Source: Distichodus sexfasciatus (taxonomy: Eukaryota; Chordata; Actinopteri; Characiformes; Distichodontidae). Taken from it: DNA of 64,000 bases. Shown here piece after piece: positions 33,946-46,807 of the stretch. A program made the translations under genes and the position numbers. The stretch is from contig JAVGVS010000045.1 of assembly GCA_032718565.1 (NCBI GenBank), positions 2,316,168-2,380,167 of the forward strand. The letters are read 5' to 3'. The notes beneath the pieces were generated by a model. That model was not told the DNA's origin and ran no database searches. It saw only the letters and a program-made list of their open reading frames with translations. The stretch's first letter is position 1, and every line of letters starts with the position of its first letter.

Positions 33946-34960
33946 TCATATGATGCCGTACTGAGCCAGTTCATGGAGCTCTAGATGACTGAAAGCTTCC
34001 CAAGGGCAGATCACTGTGATATCTGCAAGAGAAAACTAGATCTGCTCATTTCTAGTAAGCAATGTCCTCCAACAAGTGGTTTCATATTCTCTTATAATGA
34101 ACAACACTGTTAAAAGTAGTTTTATACTCAACATAATACATACCAACTCCCAAGCCCTCCATTCCAGGTATGTCACTGCCAAACCTAAGGAAACAAATCA
34201 GATGCATGATCAGTGGCTCACTGACAGTAGTGGAAGAGGTAGAGGTAGGAAACAGCTGGATTTGAACCTACAACCTCTTGGTCCATAAGCAAATATCCAC
34301 AAATTGTCTGTGGTAAACACAGCAAACATTTCAAGCAACGTAGATCATTCCTCATCTCAAAAATCAAATTTTTAGGCAGGCAGTCCAATACAAAAAAGCT
34401 TAGAATACCCATTTATAAATACATTTATAAATAAAATACATCTTCCACCAGACATACAATTATCTAGCTAAAGTTACATTTTTATAGTTTGTCGATAGCT
34501 ATAATCGATTCACATATGGCTGCTTGTCAAATGTCCTTGCAATTACAAGTAACAATCTTTTCGACTTTAGCGGCTGATGCAGATTTGGCAATTTTTTTTA
34601 ATACAGTTTTTTTGTTTGCAGTAACAACTGGAGCTATACTGTTGCATCACATTGTATAAGTCTATAGAGCAATGTTTACTTTGTCCACCCACTTCCCGAT
34701 CAAATACAACAGATTCCAAAGTTTAAAAACAGATGCATAAAAAGGAATGCTGTAAGATCCACTTTCACGTTTATGCACTAATCAGAATTCAATACCATGA
34801 CTTACCCAATGACTCCTCTTTTGGGGGGCTTGCTTTTGAACTGGCGTGTAGATCTTTGCTTAAAGCGGGGTGGACCCTTGCGTGGAGAGCTTGGTCCTGT
34901 GGCCCTTGTGGCTGTCTTGCTGCCAGTTTTGGCCTCAGTTTTCGACACCTCCAGATTCAT
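33946..34960 (-). CDS. pde6g: Rod cGMP phosphodiesterase inhibitory subunit gamma
   Basis: PDE6-gamma holds the photoreceptor cGMP phosphodiesterase off until transducin displaces it. Three minus-strand exons, 34960-34806, 34184-34144 and 34022-33946, give 273 nt, 90 residues (human 87). Visible blocks: MNLEVSKTEAKTG, the polycationic centre SPRKGPPRFKQRSTRQFKSK, the glycine-rich GFGSDIPGMEGLGVDITV, and the C-terminal inhibitory helix ICPWEAF..LELHELAQYGII. The MNLE start and its place beside tspan10 favour pde6g over the cone form pde6h. The proline-directed Thr of mammals (TPRK) is Ser here; the second site (STRQ) keeps Thr. The Thr before DITV is Val. All splice sites are GT-AG. Confidence 0.95.
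34200..34300 (-). repeat. tRNA-like repeat fragment in pde6g intron 1
   Basis: On the minus strand it includes a GGTTGTAGGTTCAAATCC segment resembling a B box, close to that at 53600 (TTGTAGGTTCAGATCC). The element is short and decayed. It lies just upstream of pde6g exon 2. Confidence 0.45.
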
Positions 34961-35042
34961 TGTACAGTGGTCTGTTTGTAAGATCGGAAACGAAACTTGT
35001 GGGACGCCCAAGGGGGCTTTTTTGCAAGCAAAGAGTTGTTGT

Positions 35043-35048
35043 GGATTA
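35043..35048 (-). promoter_or_regulatory. CRX/OTX-like site (TAATCC) upstream of pde6g
   Basis: CTCTAATCCAC on the minus strand lies 83-88 bases before the start codon. CRX/OTX factors use this core in photoreceptor promoters. One short match is weak evidence alone. Confidence 0.3.
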
Positions 35049-35149
35049 GAGTAAGGGGATAAGGCCAAGGTTAAGGGTAGATTTACTTTGACCTGGGAGG
35101 GGCTGAGAATGACATGAAGCAACATGTAGGAAGAATAGTTTGTTCAACA

Positions 35150-35800
35150 AGTTATATGATCATATTACATTATATAATAAGGTCTACAAGCTCCACTCAA
35201 CGCGTCTCTGAAGTACTGTAGTTTGCTGAAAATATCTCTCAGATGAGTCATTTTCACCTGCTTTTTACTCCTCTATTTCAGTCCCTTTCAGAACAGGCTG
35301 TTTCTCATTAGTATTCCTAAATGCAAACGAGCTGCTGCTGCCCACACACGCTCCACTCCGGAACTGGGGACAGCACGGCAAGAGTTTACCTCACGTAAAA
35401 ATAATCGACACGACTGCTGCTAAAAGACCATCCAAACAGCCATACATGTTCTACACAACACTCCGCTGGTAGACTTCCTACGCTAGCGCTTGCGAGAAAA
35501 CATGGCGGATCAGGAAGCGCTAGCCGTTCTACCTGGTGGGCTTCTCAGATAGGAGGGTGGAGTTATTCAAATGTCCCCTACTGTGATGTAGAAGTAGGGG
35601 AGAAATCTAAACGGCTCGTTTAAGCACACAATATCTGACATTTGTAAATTAATACTAACACAATTGATTAATTTGTATCAAACTTACAGTGTGTGTAGAG
35701 GCAGTACAGACCCAAATGGACATCCAGAGAACAGAAAAACAGAATTTTCTATAATATGGGACCTTTAAAGGTGTGGCTAACAATAAAGGAGGATTTTATG
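35150..35800. repeat. Probable interspersed repeat upstream of pde6g
   Basis: GC-richer than its surroundings, with a 10-bp inverted pair GCTAGCGCTT (35482-35491) / AAGCGCTAGC (35515-35524), and ends at TATAATATGGGACCTTTAAAG, wording that recurs in fish mobile DNA. No terminal repeats or target duplication could be shown, so the class is open. Confidence 0.4.
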
Positions 35801-37094
35801 CATTGATAACCATACATTGGTATCATGGGGAGGAGTGTCTTTTACGTCTAACCAAGACAAATCAAGAATTCATATGAAACACTTTTCATTTATTCACTCC
35901 ATATAGACTTCAATGGCATTACTACTCAAGGACTGTGGTTAATCTCTTGCTAATAAAATAAAAACAATTAAAAGCAGTTATCTATATTCAAAGTAGCTCT
36001 TAAACCTCCTAATTTCATCTTTTCTGCTTGGCAAAAACATTGACCAGCACGACACCAGACAAACGGCAGTGATGCTTGGGATTATCTCTACTGGACTCGA
36101 TGACTCAGAGTCTGCTTGCAATAACACTAGATACCAGGGCTACAATAAGCAGCAGAGGTCTTGTAATCCCTCCTCAAATGATCCTGCACTCCTCCAGTCG
36201 GGTGGCGAGCTGGACTCTGATTAATCTGATTAGAGCCAGAACAATGCACAATATGCTGGATTTAATGGAGCTCTTGTCCATCAGCTCATCAGCTAATGCA
36301 CGCTTGGAACATGTTCTAAGTCCCTGACAGTGAACTTCAATCCAGTTGTTTTTTTTGGAATGATGTATTGATGGTCTATGGAATAAATGGGACACTATGA
36401 ACCAAACCACAACAGTGAAAACAACTGACAAATATCAAGACAATTTAGTCTAAAATACCGAATTGAATAAAAAGCCTTTTTGCTCAGTAGATCATCAATA
36501 AATCATTACAAAAACACAACTGGACAGAGCTCCACTGAGATGATATCAAGCTAACATTGTACTATGTCACAAACATTTATCTTTTTTCTAACCAGCCCAA
36601 AGTCCTCAAAGGAATCAAATTGCACCACTCATTTGTTGCCTTTCTCCTATATGAGAAGCTAACACTAGCTCTTCAAACACCCAGCAACAATTTTAAAGCC
36701 CTGAGCAGTGGAAGGAGATATCAGTGTCACCTGCAGCAAATAAAGGGCACATGAGGTCACTGCCCCTTATACAGACTTAAGAGAGGATCAGTGCTGCTGG
36801 TTTTCCACCACCAGTGCAGAACCCAAGACTGGCCGCAAGGACTAAGAGGTCACACAATACAAAGATTTTTTTTTACTACATAGGCTACTATATATACGTT
36901 TCAGTGGATAGAAGGGCAATTTTTTCCTGCACAGGGAAACTTAATGCCTACAAGTTGATTGTTATCACCAAGCAGGAAATTCCATTCAGGCACAGCTGGA
37001 CGAGTTTCAGAAACATCATTTTTTTTTCAAACCAAACACCCTTTTCATTGATGAATTTGTACCTTGAGCAGTCCTGAGATCATGCACACAGGTA
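35801..37094. other. Intergenic, nothing recognised
   Basis: Frames at 36076-36327 (+) and 36174-36431 (-) overlap each other and have no family features. No gene called. Confidence 0.4.
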
Positions 37095-37420
37095 ATCCTA
37101 CATAAAGCCATTCATTCATTTATTCATTTATTATCTGAACCACTTAAACCCAATCAGGATTGCAGGGATCAGAGCGTATTCTGGAACTACAGGTTCAAGG
37201 CGGGGACCAACCCTGGACAGAAACCAACACATCACTGAGCGCACACACACAGACACACTTTGCATTCACACCTTTGGGCCAATTTAGAGTCATCAATCAA
37301 GCTACCTGCTTTTTGGACTTGGGAGGAAACCAGAGTACCCTGAGAAAACCTACCTGAACACGGAGAGTACACAAACTCCATGTGGATCTCCACGACCCAG
37401 AGATCGAACTCAGGACCCTG
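37095..37420 (-). repeat. Diverged family A-type repeat
   Basis: Contains TCATTCATTTATTATCTGAACCACTTAAACCC, the reverse complement of the family A tail, then CACACCTTTGGGCCAATTTAGAG and GGAAACCAGAGTACCC. More diverged than the other copies. Confidence 0.6.
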
Positions 37421-37725
37421 AGATAATGTATGGTTCTTAAAAGCAAAGTTCTGAACAAATGTAAAAAGGTAGGACATTTGGTGTCACTGGAAGAAATAAT
37501 CATTAAAATGATTAGAAATTGACATATAATTGTTTGGGGGAAATTAACACTAGAGAGAATGCTGTCCTTATTGTCAGCCGGTGTGAATCTGGGACAACAA
37601 TTTAAAAATGAGAAAAAAGCCCAAAATATGTGAAGCTAAATGCCTTTGATGTCTCATAAAATAGAACAGATTTTCTACTGTTAGATCTGTGATTACAAAT
37701 CCAACTACTATCAATAAAATTGGTT

Positions 37726-37845
37726 TGGGAAGTTGGTGGCCTAATGGGTAGAGATTCAGCCCCATGATCAAAAGGTCACCTGTTCAAGTCCTGGACTGGT
37801 AAAGGTACCCGTGAGCAAGATATCATCCCCAAGCACTTCTCCAAC
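37726..37845 (+). repeat. Family B SINE, partial
   Basis: GTTGGTGGCCTAATGGGTAGAG head, TTCAAGTCCTGGACTGGTAAAGGTACC and GTGAGCAAGATATCATCCCC body; the 3' part is missing. Confidence 0.65.
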
Positions 37846-38469
37846 CATAATCTAACTACTAAGCATCTAAAAATATGTTGTGGCAACAACAGCTTTATAA
37901 AATTAGCTATTACCCACCAGCAAATATTTGTAAAATGTGGATCAGGATTTGAGAGGTTAAAACCAGTAAACACCCATTATGTTACATGTCAACCATTATG
38001 TTATATCTTAACCATATCTGGAGTTAAAGACTAAGGAAATGACTTTGGTTTTGTAAATTGCACCACTTTTGAGTGTATAAGAGCTATATAATGTTAACAT
38101 GATAATGATATTTAACTTAATTCATGTTATATGCTAATATAATGTACTGTACAAGTAGATAAAATGCACAAAGTTCACTCAACATTCACCACTAGGCAGC
38201 GCCAAGGTCTCAGGTCTTTGTCAGAGGGCGTCTAGAGGGAGCTACAGTCCCTGAAATTGTTTTTCCACTTCCACGCCTTTTCCATCTGCTCAGTCACATG
38301 ATTCCTCTCTCTTTCTCTTTCTCCCTTATGTGCTCATCCTTTGGTAATGGAAAGTACTCTTTTAGTAGAACAACAAGGCCTAAAGTTGAATTAATTTTAC
38401 CATTCTGATTACTTTAACATACTCTCAAGTGTTAAGATGATTTGGATGTCACACATATTTATATAACAT

Positions 38470-38830
38470 GTAGTGAAATGTAACGTGGTAAACCTGGTTG
38501 CTTGATCTCACTGGCACATTCCAAGTTGTGAGAGCAGGCCTTTGTCTCTTCAGTACCATTGTCTTCAGCACTGGAGTCCCACAAGGCTTTCCTTTGGGTC
38601 CCCTGCTGTTTTCCCTCTAAACACTGTGCGATCATTGTACAGCTCCAAACCAATGCAATGACCTCTTAGTGCTCATAGGTCTTGGCTCCATAAACAATGA
38701 GAAAGCCTACTAAGATGAGGTGGAATCCTTTGATTCACAGTGTGCTCTCTGCAGCTGCAAGACGGAGTTGGAGGATGAAGTCCACCTTAATTAAGATGAA
38801 AGCAAGAATCTGTGGCCATATTTATCAAAA
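38470..38830 (+). pseudogene. LINE reverse-transcriptase relic
   Basis: Translation from 38570 reads TGVPQGFPLGPLLFSL followed by a stop. This is the conserved RT box before the YxDD motif in non-LTR retrotransposons. About 90 bases on, another frame reads GLGSINNEKAY-stop-DEVE, which matches the block after the RT catalytic motif in fish LINEs. Stops and frame changes show that it is dead. It lies about 1.7 kb upstream of lgals3bp. Confidence 0.65.
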
Positions 38831-40330
38831 TGTTTGAATGTCTCTAATAGGAAAAACAGACCGAACTTACACATTTAAAACCATCTTATGCAAACCAAAA
38901 ATCAAAACACTTTCTACCTCCAAAAACAATGTCGAAACCTGATTGTGATTTCACATTACATTGATGTTCATAAACTTGTTTGTAGTTGATTTATATAAGC
39001 TTGTAGCTGTAAGGATTACTTGGTGGCTCCAAATGCAGAGTGCATCAAACAACATTTACAGAAGTGTCTTGCAAAAATCAACGTTGTGAAAAGACGTGAA
39101 ATATGAAACACTGGGTGGAACATAGGAAGGTAGAACAAAAATGGCTGTTCCAGGGATACTGTCACAGTAGTGCGAAATATTGAAGTCACTTTGGAGAAGA
39201 GCATCTGCTAAATGCTGTAAATGTAAATGCAGCAGCATAAAATGGGAGTGAATCACAAATGTAAGGCTGACACCTGATGCACCAAAAGAATTCCAAGGTC
39301 TCCCAAGTTTTCTCATTTTCACACCTGCACCGTTAAAACATCCTTTCACAAAATATCACATCCTGGTTTGCTAACTGTTCCACCCAAGCCCTACATGTCT
39401 TTATCTGTATATTATGGTGTGGCACACCTTGTTTTGACTCACTCTAAAGTCCTTGACCAAATTTTCTTAATAAAGATACACACTATGATTCTTCAAATGT
39501 CTACTGCTTTGTACCTGCCTGTTCTAATTTTCTTGTTGCACAATAAAGCCTTGAAATTAAATATGAAAATTTGAAATTTGGCAACTTCTATACATGAACT
39601 TGGTATGAGATTCTGCACCCAGGTTTTCTCCCATCATATGTTTCGAATTGAAATCTGGCTTGGGTATAACTGTACTATGACTTTAAAAGTCAAAGACTGA
39701 CTAGTTATGGAAATGAAACACGATGAAAGACAAAGAAATTATGCTCCATTTGATTTGTGTGTCTGAAATACACAATATTCCCCAGATCAATTCCTTTAAA
39801 TGTTTGTCAAGAATATTCTCCAGAGAATCAGTTAAGAAGTGTCTCAAAGTCTGGGCTCAGTTCATTCCTCTGCAGAGATCAATATTGAAGGACTTGGATG
39901 AAGCATGTAAGGAAAAGTTGAAATCATCACTATTAGGAAATGACATTACAGAAAGATGATAGTAATAAGATGGATTGAGTGGACAAAGCAAGTAGTGTTC
40001 CATTGAAAACAGTTCAGCTGGGGCTTGTAACCGTGCAAATACCAATGAAGTGACTAATATTTGACCAAAAGTTCTTCAAAGGCAAAATGGGTTTTCTTGA
40101 CAGGTGTGGCTTCCTGCATGGCTTATAGTGCTTGTATATAATGCTTGTAAATATGTTAAATGAGTAAAACAAATCAACAACAGAATAAAATGAAAAAGAA
40201 ATTAAATGCAAGCAATTTACGTTCTCTTGTTAGCTTCTGTTTGACCCTGATTCATTTTCTCTTGTCACCGTGCCTCATGTGATTGAACATGCCTAATCCT
40301 GTTTTACCTCTAAACCCCACCTCCTTGCTT
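38831..40330. other. Intergenic upstream of lgals3bp
   Basis: At 39185-39225 there is a short SINE-tail-like piece (CACTTTGGAGAAGAGC, then ATCTGCTAAATGC). Nothing else is recognised. Small frames near 39368-39960 lack family features. Confidence 0.4.
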
Positions 40331-40334
40331 ATGT

Positions 40335-40406
40335 TTTTCGTTTTTTAAGAAACGAAAGCTACAGCAGCTCTGTGCTCTGATTGGATACTGGAGGACGCAT
40401 ATAAAG
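40335..40406 (+). promoter_or_regulatory. lgals3bp promoter: IRF-type cores and TATA box
   Basis: TATAAAG lies at 40400-40406. About 45-60 bases upstream two AANNGAAA cores, the interferon-regulatory-factor half-site, face in opposite directions: AAACGAAA at 40350-40357 (+) and its reverse-strand partner inside TTTTTCGTTTTT at 40335-40346. Mammalian LGALS3BP is interferon-inducible, so the fit is plausible, but this is motif reading only. Confidence 0.5.
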
Positions 40407-40570
40407 AAGAATTCCTTACGTAATATGACACCTGCAAGAGCTGATAGATTCTGATTCTTTTCTCAGGAACATTTGCTGGATGTTGCAAAACCAAGCTTTT
40501 TGCACTTACCTCTCGCTCAATAGTCAGAAGTCTTTGCTATCTGGTTGTTTTCTTTTACAGTTTTCTAAAA

Positions 40571-43500
40571 ATGCTGACTCACAGAGTAACGTCTGTCATC
40601 TGGCCTCTGCTGTTCCTTCATGTTTCTGCACAAACCTGGAGTTTATTTCGTAAGTATGCCCAGGTTTCATGTAATTACATATGTATTGCGTAAGCATTTC
40701 TTTGCAAAGATTTTGAATCAAGATGTTTTAACACTTTACAAGTGTAGCTTAAAAATGCCTTTTCAAAATGATTTTACATCATATCAACCTGCCTTCTTCT
40801 GCTAGTCTTTTATGTTGGGCACTGCAGGTTGATATGATATAAAAAATGATATAATTTTCATACACTGCAAAAAATGAAATCTTAACAAGCCAGAAAATCT
40901 TAAAAAGAAAAAATAGATTTTTTTATTTATTTTAAGAATAACTGACTTGACTAGACTTGTATGTGTAAGATAAATAATCTAATTTTAAGAAACATTGGCT
41001 ACAGTTATCTTATTAAGAAAAATGTACTAATTATAAGAACTTCTTAAAATGAAATAAGAAATTTAATCAAGAGAACGGAGAGGTTCTCATACTCTCCACT
41101 ACGAGTTAAGAAATTCATGACAACTTTGCTTATTTTAAGAATATTAAAGCTAAAAACATGGAAAAATTGAAAGATTTTGTTTCTTGTTTTAGGAGATCTT
41201 AACAAGATAAATTTTCTAACTATATTGGCAGAAATTTTGCTTGATTCTGGTACCTTTTTTCTTATTATCCTGTTCTTTTTCTTATTTTCTGACACTGATT
41301 TTTTGCAGTGTAGGATGTAAATATGATGTAAAAATGAGGGTCAAACAAATCTCTCAATCCTCGCCCAAAACTGTGGTTTTTGCATATTTTTCATAAAATC
41401 ATGCCACATCAACCTGCAGCTAACCAACCGAAGGGAAAACCGCAGGATGGCAGTTTGAGGCTGGTGGGCACTGACTTACCCTCTGCGGGACGAGTGGAGG
41501 TGTACCATAATGGCCAGTGGGGGACGGTGTGTGATGACGGTTGGGACATGAAAGAGGCTCAGGTGGTTTGTCGGCAGCTGGGCTTCCCTGAAGCCGTCTC
41601 AGTCACTATAGGTGGATCTAATGGCGAAGGTAGGTTTCAGAAGTGGAAAACAACTACAGGCAGAAAAGCATTATTATTGCACACATATACTCATCAAGTA
41701 TATCTAATTAATTAATGCACCCAAAATGGGAATGTTACCTGCGTTTTTATGTTGCTGTACGAATGTGTACTTCACTTAGGTAACTACATAAATAAAGTCA
41801 TTAATGCATTTTATTTGAATTATTTAACCCTTTCATGCATCACAATCAAAAGCCAGTGTGAAAAAAAATCATGCATTAAAAGGTTAACTCTTTTATAACA
41901 CAATAAAATACTTAAGGCAATGGACTGCAGTGGTTTTATCACCGTTTTTTAACTGCGGTTCTAGGCATGTATCTTGACTCGTGAATATTGATTGCTTTAT
42001 CATTCTGATCTGTGAATCTTTTTCAGGCACTGGTCCTATTTGGATTGACGACATCAGCTGCACAGGGTCCGAAAGCTCTCTGGCCAGTTGCAGTTTTAAA
42101 GGCTGGGGCATAACTGACTGTTCCCACAAAGAGGATGCAGGGGTTGTGTGTGAGGCTGGTAAGTCATTAAACAGACCACTACATCATATCAGTTGGATTG
42201 ATACAGAATGTATAAAAACTTATAAAAGTACAATAATGTTTGGGACGAACATTTTTTTCTTGATTTACCCTTTTCTCCACAATGTATTTCAAATCAAACA
42301 CTTTAAACTTTAATTAAAGTGTATTTGCATAGATTCTGATTTCACCACATAAAAATTACACCCATTTTTTATACATAGCCCCCTCATTTACCGACTCGTT
42401 GGCTCATTGGCTGTTAAGCCCCACCTACCAGATAAGATTATGACAGCAGGCGCCACTCCCTAAACTCACGCCATTGTGTGTTTAAATACCCAGCTGAAGC
42501 GTCCCAAAGAGAGACTTGTTGCCATGGGTATTCCTGTTAGTTGGCTTGATAATTTGAGGGTATTGTTCTGTGCTTTGCTGTTGTCAGCTCAACCTGAGCC
42601 TGTACATTACCTTCGTTTGTATAATTTTATATATCTCTATCTGTACAATACACCTGTAAATAGCCATTTGTTCTCCCTTTTCATTTTTCCACATTTTCCA
42701 ATATTCCCGGGACAGTTCATTACCTAGACGTAACAGTGGTCTAGTGGTAGGACACTCGTCTCTGGACCACGAGGTCGTCAGTTTAAATCCTACCTCCAAC
42801 ACTACCACCACTGGGTTCTCCAACACTACCACCACTGAGCAAGACTCCAGGGAAACCGTCTCTGAAATTAAGAAATTGAAGTCGCTCTGGATAAGAGTGT
42901 CTGATAAATGTCAGAAATGTAGCTCACACTGATGAGATGAGAGGGATGTTGGCAAAGGATGATCTCCACTGCTGATTGCAGGAGAATCCTCAGTATGTTG
43001 AGGAAAAATCTCCAAATACCTATCCAATCAGAGATCGGAAACAATCTCCAGAAGGCAGATGTGTATTTGTAGAGACCACTATCTGCAGAAGACTTCATGA
43101 ACAAAGAAGGCTACAGTAGTTTGTCACAGAAACACAATGCCCACCATTGATATGTACAAAATCTTATGACTGATTCATTACCTCCTTATGACGATGCCCT
43201 GAAAGGAGGTCACGGCGTATAAAATGTATGTTACTATGAATAATTTGATTTGAAATGTTTGAAATGTTCAAGAATCAAGGAAAAAGGTGTTTTTGTCCCA
43301 ACTGTTATGAAGGCCACTGTATGTAGTGTTCTGTGCCTTGTTCTGTGTCACCTGGATGGAGCATGCAAGTTATTTTTATACTTCCATTGTTCAGTGTTGT
43401 TGCACATACTATACCCTGCATTGTGCAGAGACTAACATCATGATCTGCTCTAATGTTATTCTTTGCAGCCAAAGGTATGGACAGCGATAGCAAAGTCTCT

Positions 43501-44829
43501 TTGGACCACAGTTTGGGCCTGTCTGATGATCTCGGAGAACTCTTTGATAGTGGGGAAGACTGTGATGTTAGCATACTGGTTCGTGATCCCAGCGAGCAAG
43601 ATGAACAGCAAACAATCTGTGCCCATAGACTGATCCTTCGCCTTCATCCCCAGTTCAACCTCAATAAAACTTCCACAAACCTTTCAGTTGAAATCAGTCA
43701 GTCCTGTCACCCCTACGTCACTAGTTTCTTCAGGTAAGTACCCTGCTCAGCTCATTCAGATGATTAATGTTTTCAAAGACCTGACTTCTAGTTTCGCCCC
43801 CCTAGGTATCTTTACACCCGCAAGATTGACGTCACTACCTCGTCAGCACAATGCCTGCACCAGTTAGCTCATATGTTTGAGTTCAAGCAGCTTCTGGAGG
43901 AGGTAGGGAGGGTCTTCACTTTGCTCCTCCCTCAAGACAGTACCTTCCATACGCAGGTGGCCCTGTACGAGTATGGCGTCCACACCAAGGACCTACTACT
44001 GCAAGAAAACGTCTTGCAGTACCTCTCCTGGAACTTTGAATCCTTGGTTATGTCTGCAGTGTGGAAAAGCATCTCCATTGGCATGATGAAAGGTCTTCTG
44101 TCCCGTTCTGATGTGGTAGTGAGAGACGAGAGTTTTCTTCTCGAGGCACTTGAGGACTGGATCAAAGAGAAAGGCAACTCCATTTCGGAAGAATGCAAGA
44201 TCAGCCTGCTGAAGCAAGTTCGTTTCGAGATGATTCCGGTTGAAAAACTTTACGACATTCAGTTCAACTCAGGTGTATACCACAGCTACGAAGCAATTTA
44301 CCGCGAAACTTTGCTGAAAGGCTTTCAGTTCAATACCCTGCCTTTCTCACTGATCAAGGCGCACTTTAATACCAGCGAATCTTATCTCCCCCGGATCTAC
44401 ACAGCTTCTCCTTGGAGCGCGGTCATCAATACCACATCCAACAGTTACCATGACTATCGTTACAATTTCTACAGCTCTGGCAGGTCTCTGCAATTCTCAG
44501 CTCCCGCCCACAATAGTTTGCTTTTCAAGCAACAATCCATCAATTGGCAAGCGCAGATTCTCCTACATTCTGGTGAATGCTCTAATCAAGGCTTCCAGTG
44601 TGAATCTGTCCCCATGGCAAGGCTCTTCAGCTACAACAGTTACAGTACAGACATTCGCTACAACAACAGGCTGATTTTAACATGCAAGACAGAAAACACT
44701 GTCTTTCATGTCCAAGACTTTAAAAACGACAAGGCAGTCATTCAAACCAACAGCACCAACATGAATCTGCCAAATCCCTGCTCTGACGATTACATGTACA
44801 CCTTTGTTGTGCGCCCAGAGTATGTCTAA
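40571..44829 (+). CDS. lgals3bp: Galectin-3-binding protein (SRCR-BTB-BACK secreted glycoprotein)
   Basis: Secreted scavenger-receptor glycoprotein that binds galectins and matrix and takes part in innate defence. Five coding exons: 40571-40649, 41420-41629, 42027-42158, 43469-43733 and 43806-44829, phases 1, 1, 1, 2. Total 1710 nt, 569 residues (human 585). Signal peptide MLTHRVTSVIWPLLFLHVSA. One group A SRCR domain (about 37-141) with six cysteines: WGTVCDDGW, VVCRQLGFP, DISCTG, ASCSF, TDCSHKEDAGVVC. Then a BTB-like region (LFDSGEDCDVSILV...CAHRLILRLHP), a BACK domain (VALYEYGVHTKDLLLQENVLQYL) and a C-terminal domain ending YTFVVRPEYV. Several N-glycosylation sequons are visible (NKTS, NLSV, NTSE, NSTN). 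Human LGALS3BP also neighbours TIMP2. The start is the first ATG after the TATA-containing promoter. Confidence 0.95.
42725..42925 (+). repeat. tRNA-derived SINE, family F, in lgals3bp intron 3
   Basis: Head AACAGTGGTCTAGTGGTAGG with AGTTTAAATCC at the B box and the tail GTCGCTCTGGATAAGAGTGTC. Relatives: 45700-45810 (-), 52885-52985 (+) and a tail fragment near 39190. The array ACTACCACCACTG is duplicated inside. Confidence 0.7.
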
Positions 44830-46800
44830 ATAAGCTCACAAATATCATTTACAAATTTTGGTTTCATAAATCATATTTTGTCAATTTGCCATCTTAAGGC
44901 TCCATGATATGTCAACATTACAAGCCACGCATAAGAGAGATTTAATCATGAGTCAAGTGTTTATGCAAGACACAAAGTAGATTACCTAAATTCTTACCAA
45001 AGACACATTTACTGTAACTCACATTTTGGCGATTTTTTCTTTCTTTCTCAAAATGTTGGTGATAGCAACACAACACATGAAATCTGCATGTAATGAATCA
45101 TGAAATATGAGTGATTTTTCTGTTGCATTTGCTGAACAGCGTACAATTTTTTGCACTGCAAAGCAGCAACAAAAGTAACTTTACTTAAAACATTCTAATG
45201 GTTGCAGCTGTATGCAAACAACTAAATATAACTATGTCATTGATTATTAATAAAATAATTCATGTTAACCAAAAAAACTTTGTATGACTCCCAAATGAAC
45301 AATATTAAAAATGCAAAAACAATTCTCTAAAATTCTCTAAAGCCTGATTATTGTTTTGCATAAATTTTTGGAAAACTCTAGTAACTCTAGTAACACGTTT
45401 CAGCTAATAATATTTGAGCAAAATGAAGGAAAATAAACTAGCACTATTCATTCATTTATTATCCGAACCGCTTAATTCCAACCGGGGTCGCTGGGGGGTT
45501 CATACCGGAGCCTATGTTGGGAACTTATGGGCGTAAGGTGGGGACCACTGCGCCACCGTGTCGCCCTAAACTAGCTCTACTTTGATCAAATTTGGCCCTG
45601 TGATTTCTTTTTAACCTGTTATATTTTCACTGTGCCAAATTTTTAGGGCAACTTTCATTTTCTAAAAACGGAAATAAGTTGCTGTTCCTGGAACACATAG
45701 GGGGTTAAGGGTCTTGCTCAGGGGTCCAATGCGGGTAGTGCTGGAGGTAGATTTGATCCTACCATCTCCCAATCTGTAGACGGGTATCGTATCACTAGAC
45801 CACCACCTGAAGTTATGAGGTTGTTGAGCAAAACGTTATATATGCATGTATGTGTTTAACTATTCTATTATGTTTGTTTCTCAGGAACACCAATGATGTT
45901 TCTGGGTCAATTTGACTTGGAGCATTGCTTATATGTCATTATTAACTCCATTATTAACCATTTCAATCAATATTTAAGGAAATGGTGTTATTTACCTCTC
46001 ACAGATCATGGTTTAATGAGGTAAATCCACTTGTTTTTCATAAATAAATGCTTTTTTTAAAAACTTTTTTTTAATTGGAAAAGACCTACATATAAATCAA
46101 AATAGTTTTATATGACATTGATTTTTTAAAATGCACATTGAACCGAACAGTATTGATGTAATATAAACATGCAGGGGGGGTTGCACATATGTGAAATGAA
46201 CCATTTTTATTGTATATGTTGATTACTCTTATTAAGCCAAGCACAAAAGGTTTCATACTGAAAAAATACTTTAAATTATTATTATTATTATTTAAATGGG
46301 TCAATTTGACCCGCAACATAACAGGAGGGTTAACATATGCTGGAAGAAAACAAGAACACAGGGGATATGAGGGTGTTGGCGTTTCTCTTGACTGAGTCAG
46401 ATTTGTTTTGGCAAAGAAATAAACTGAATCGTAGGTCAGTATGGGTGTGTGAACTCACCTAACAGGCCACGTATCTGGCATTTTCTCAAACTCGTCTAGC
46501 CGGTTTAAAGAGGCACAATATCACTTTAATTATGTCAAATCTGAGTGGTGCAGGACCTCTAGAATACAACAACTTAAGGCATGTATGGCTAACTTCTACA
46601 CACACACACAGGAATGAGCCTAAAAACAAAGGCAGAGAAAAACACCCCAAGTCCTCTCAGGCATTTAAAGGTTAAGTGTGCGAACACTACACTACACTTT
46701 ATTAAGATTTTTTGTCAAAAGTCAAAAGGTTTTTTTCTACTTGCAATGAAAAACTGTATTTTATTTCATTTTAGGTTGTTAACTTTTCTTTTTGTCCATA
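44830..46800. other. lgals3bp 3' flank
   Basis: It contains a family A fragment at 45448-45566 (-) and a family F SINE head at 45700-45810 (-). A possible polyadenylation signal lies at about 45250. Otherwise AT-rich and unrecognised. Confidence 0.5.
45448..45566 (-). repeat. Family A repeat, internally deleted
   Basis: Reads TCATTATCCGAACCGCTTAATTCC at one end and CACTGCGCCACCGTGTCGCCC at the other, so the tail and head are joined with the middle lost. Confidence 0.75.
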
Positions 46801-46807
46801 TAATTTT

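Noticed and set aside
36076..36431. Opposed frames of 83-85 codons
   Set aside because: They overlap on opposite strands, show no family features and sit in unremarkable AT-rich DNA.
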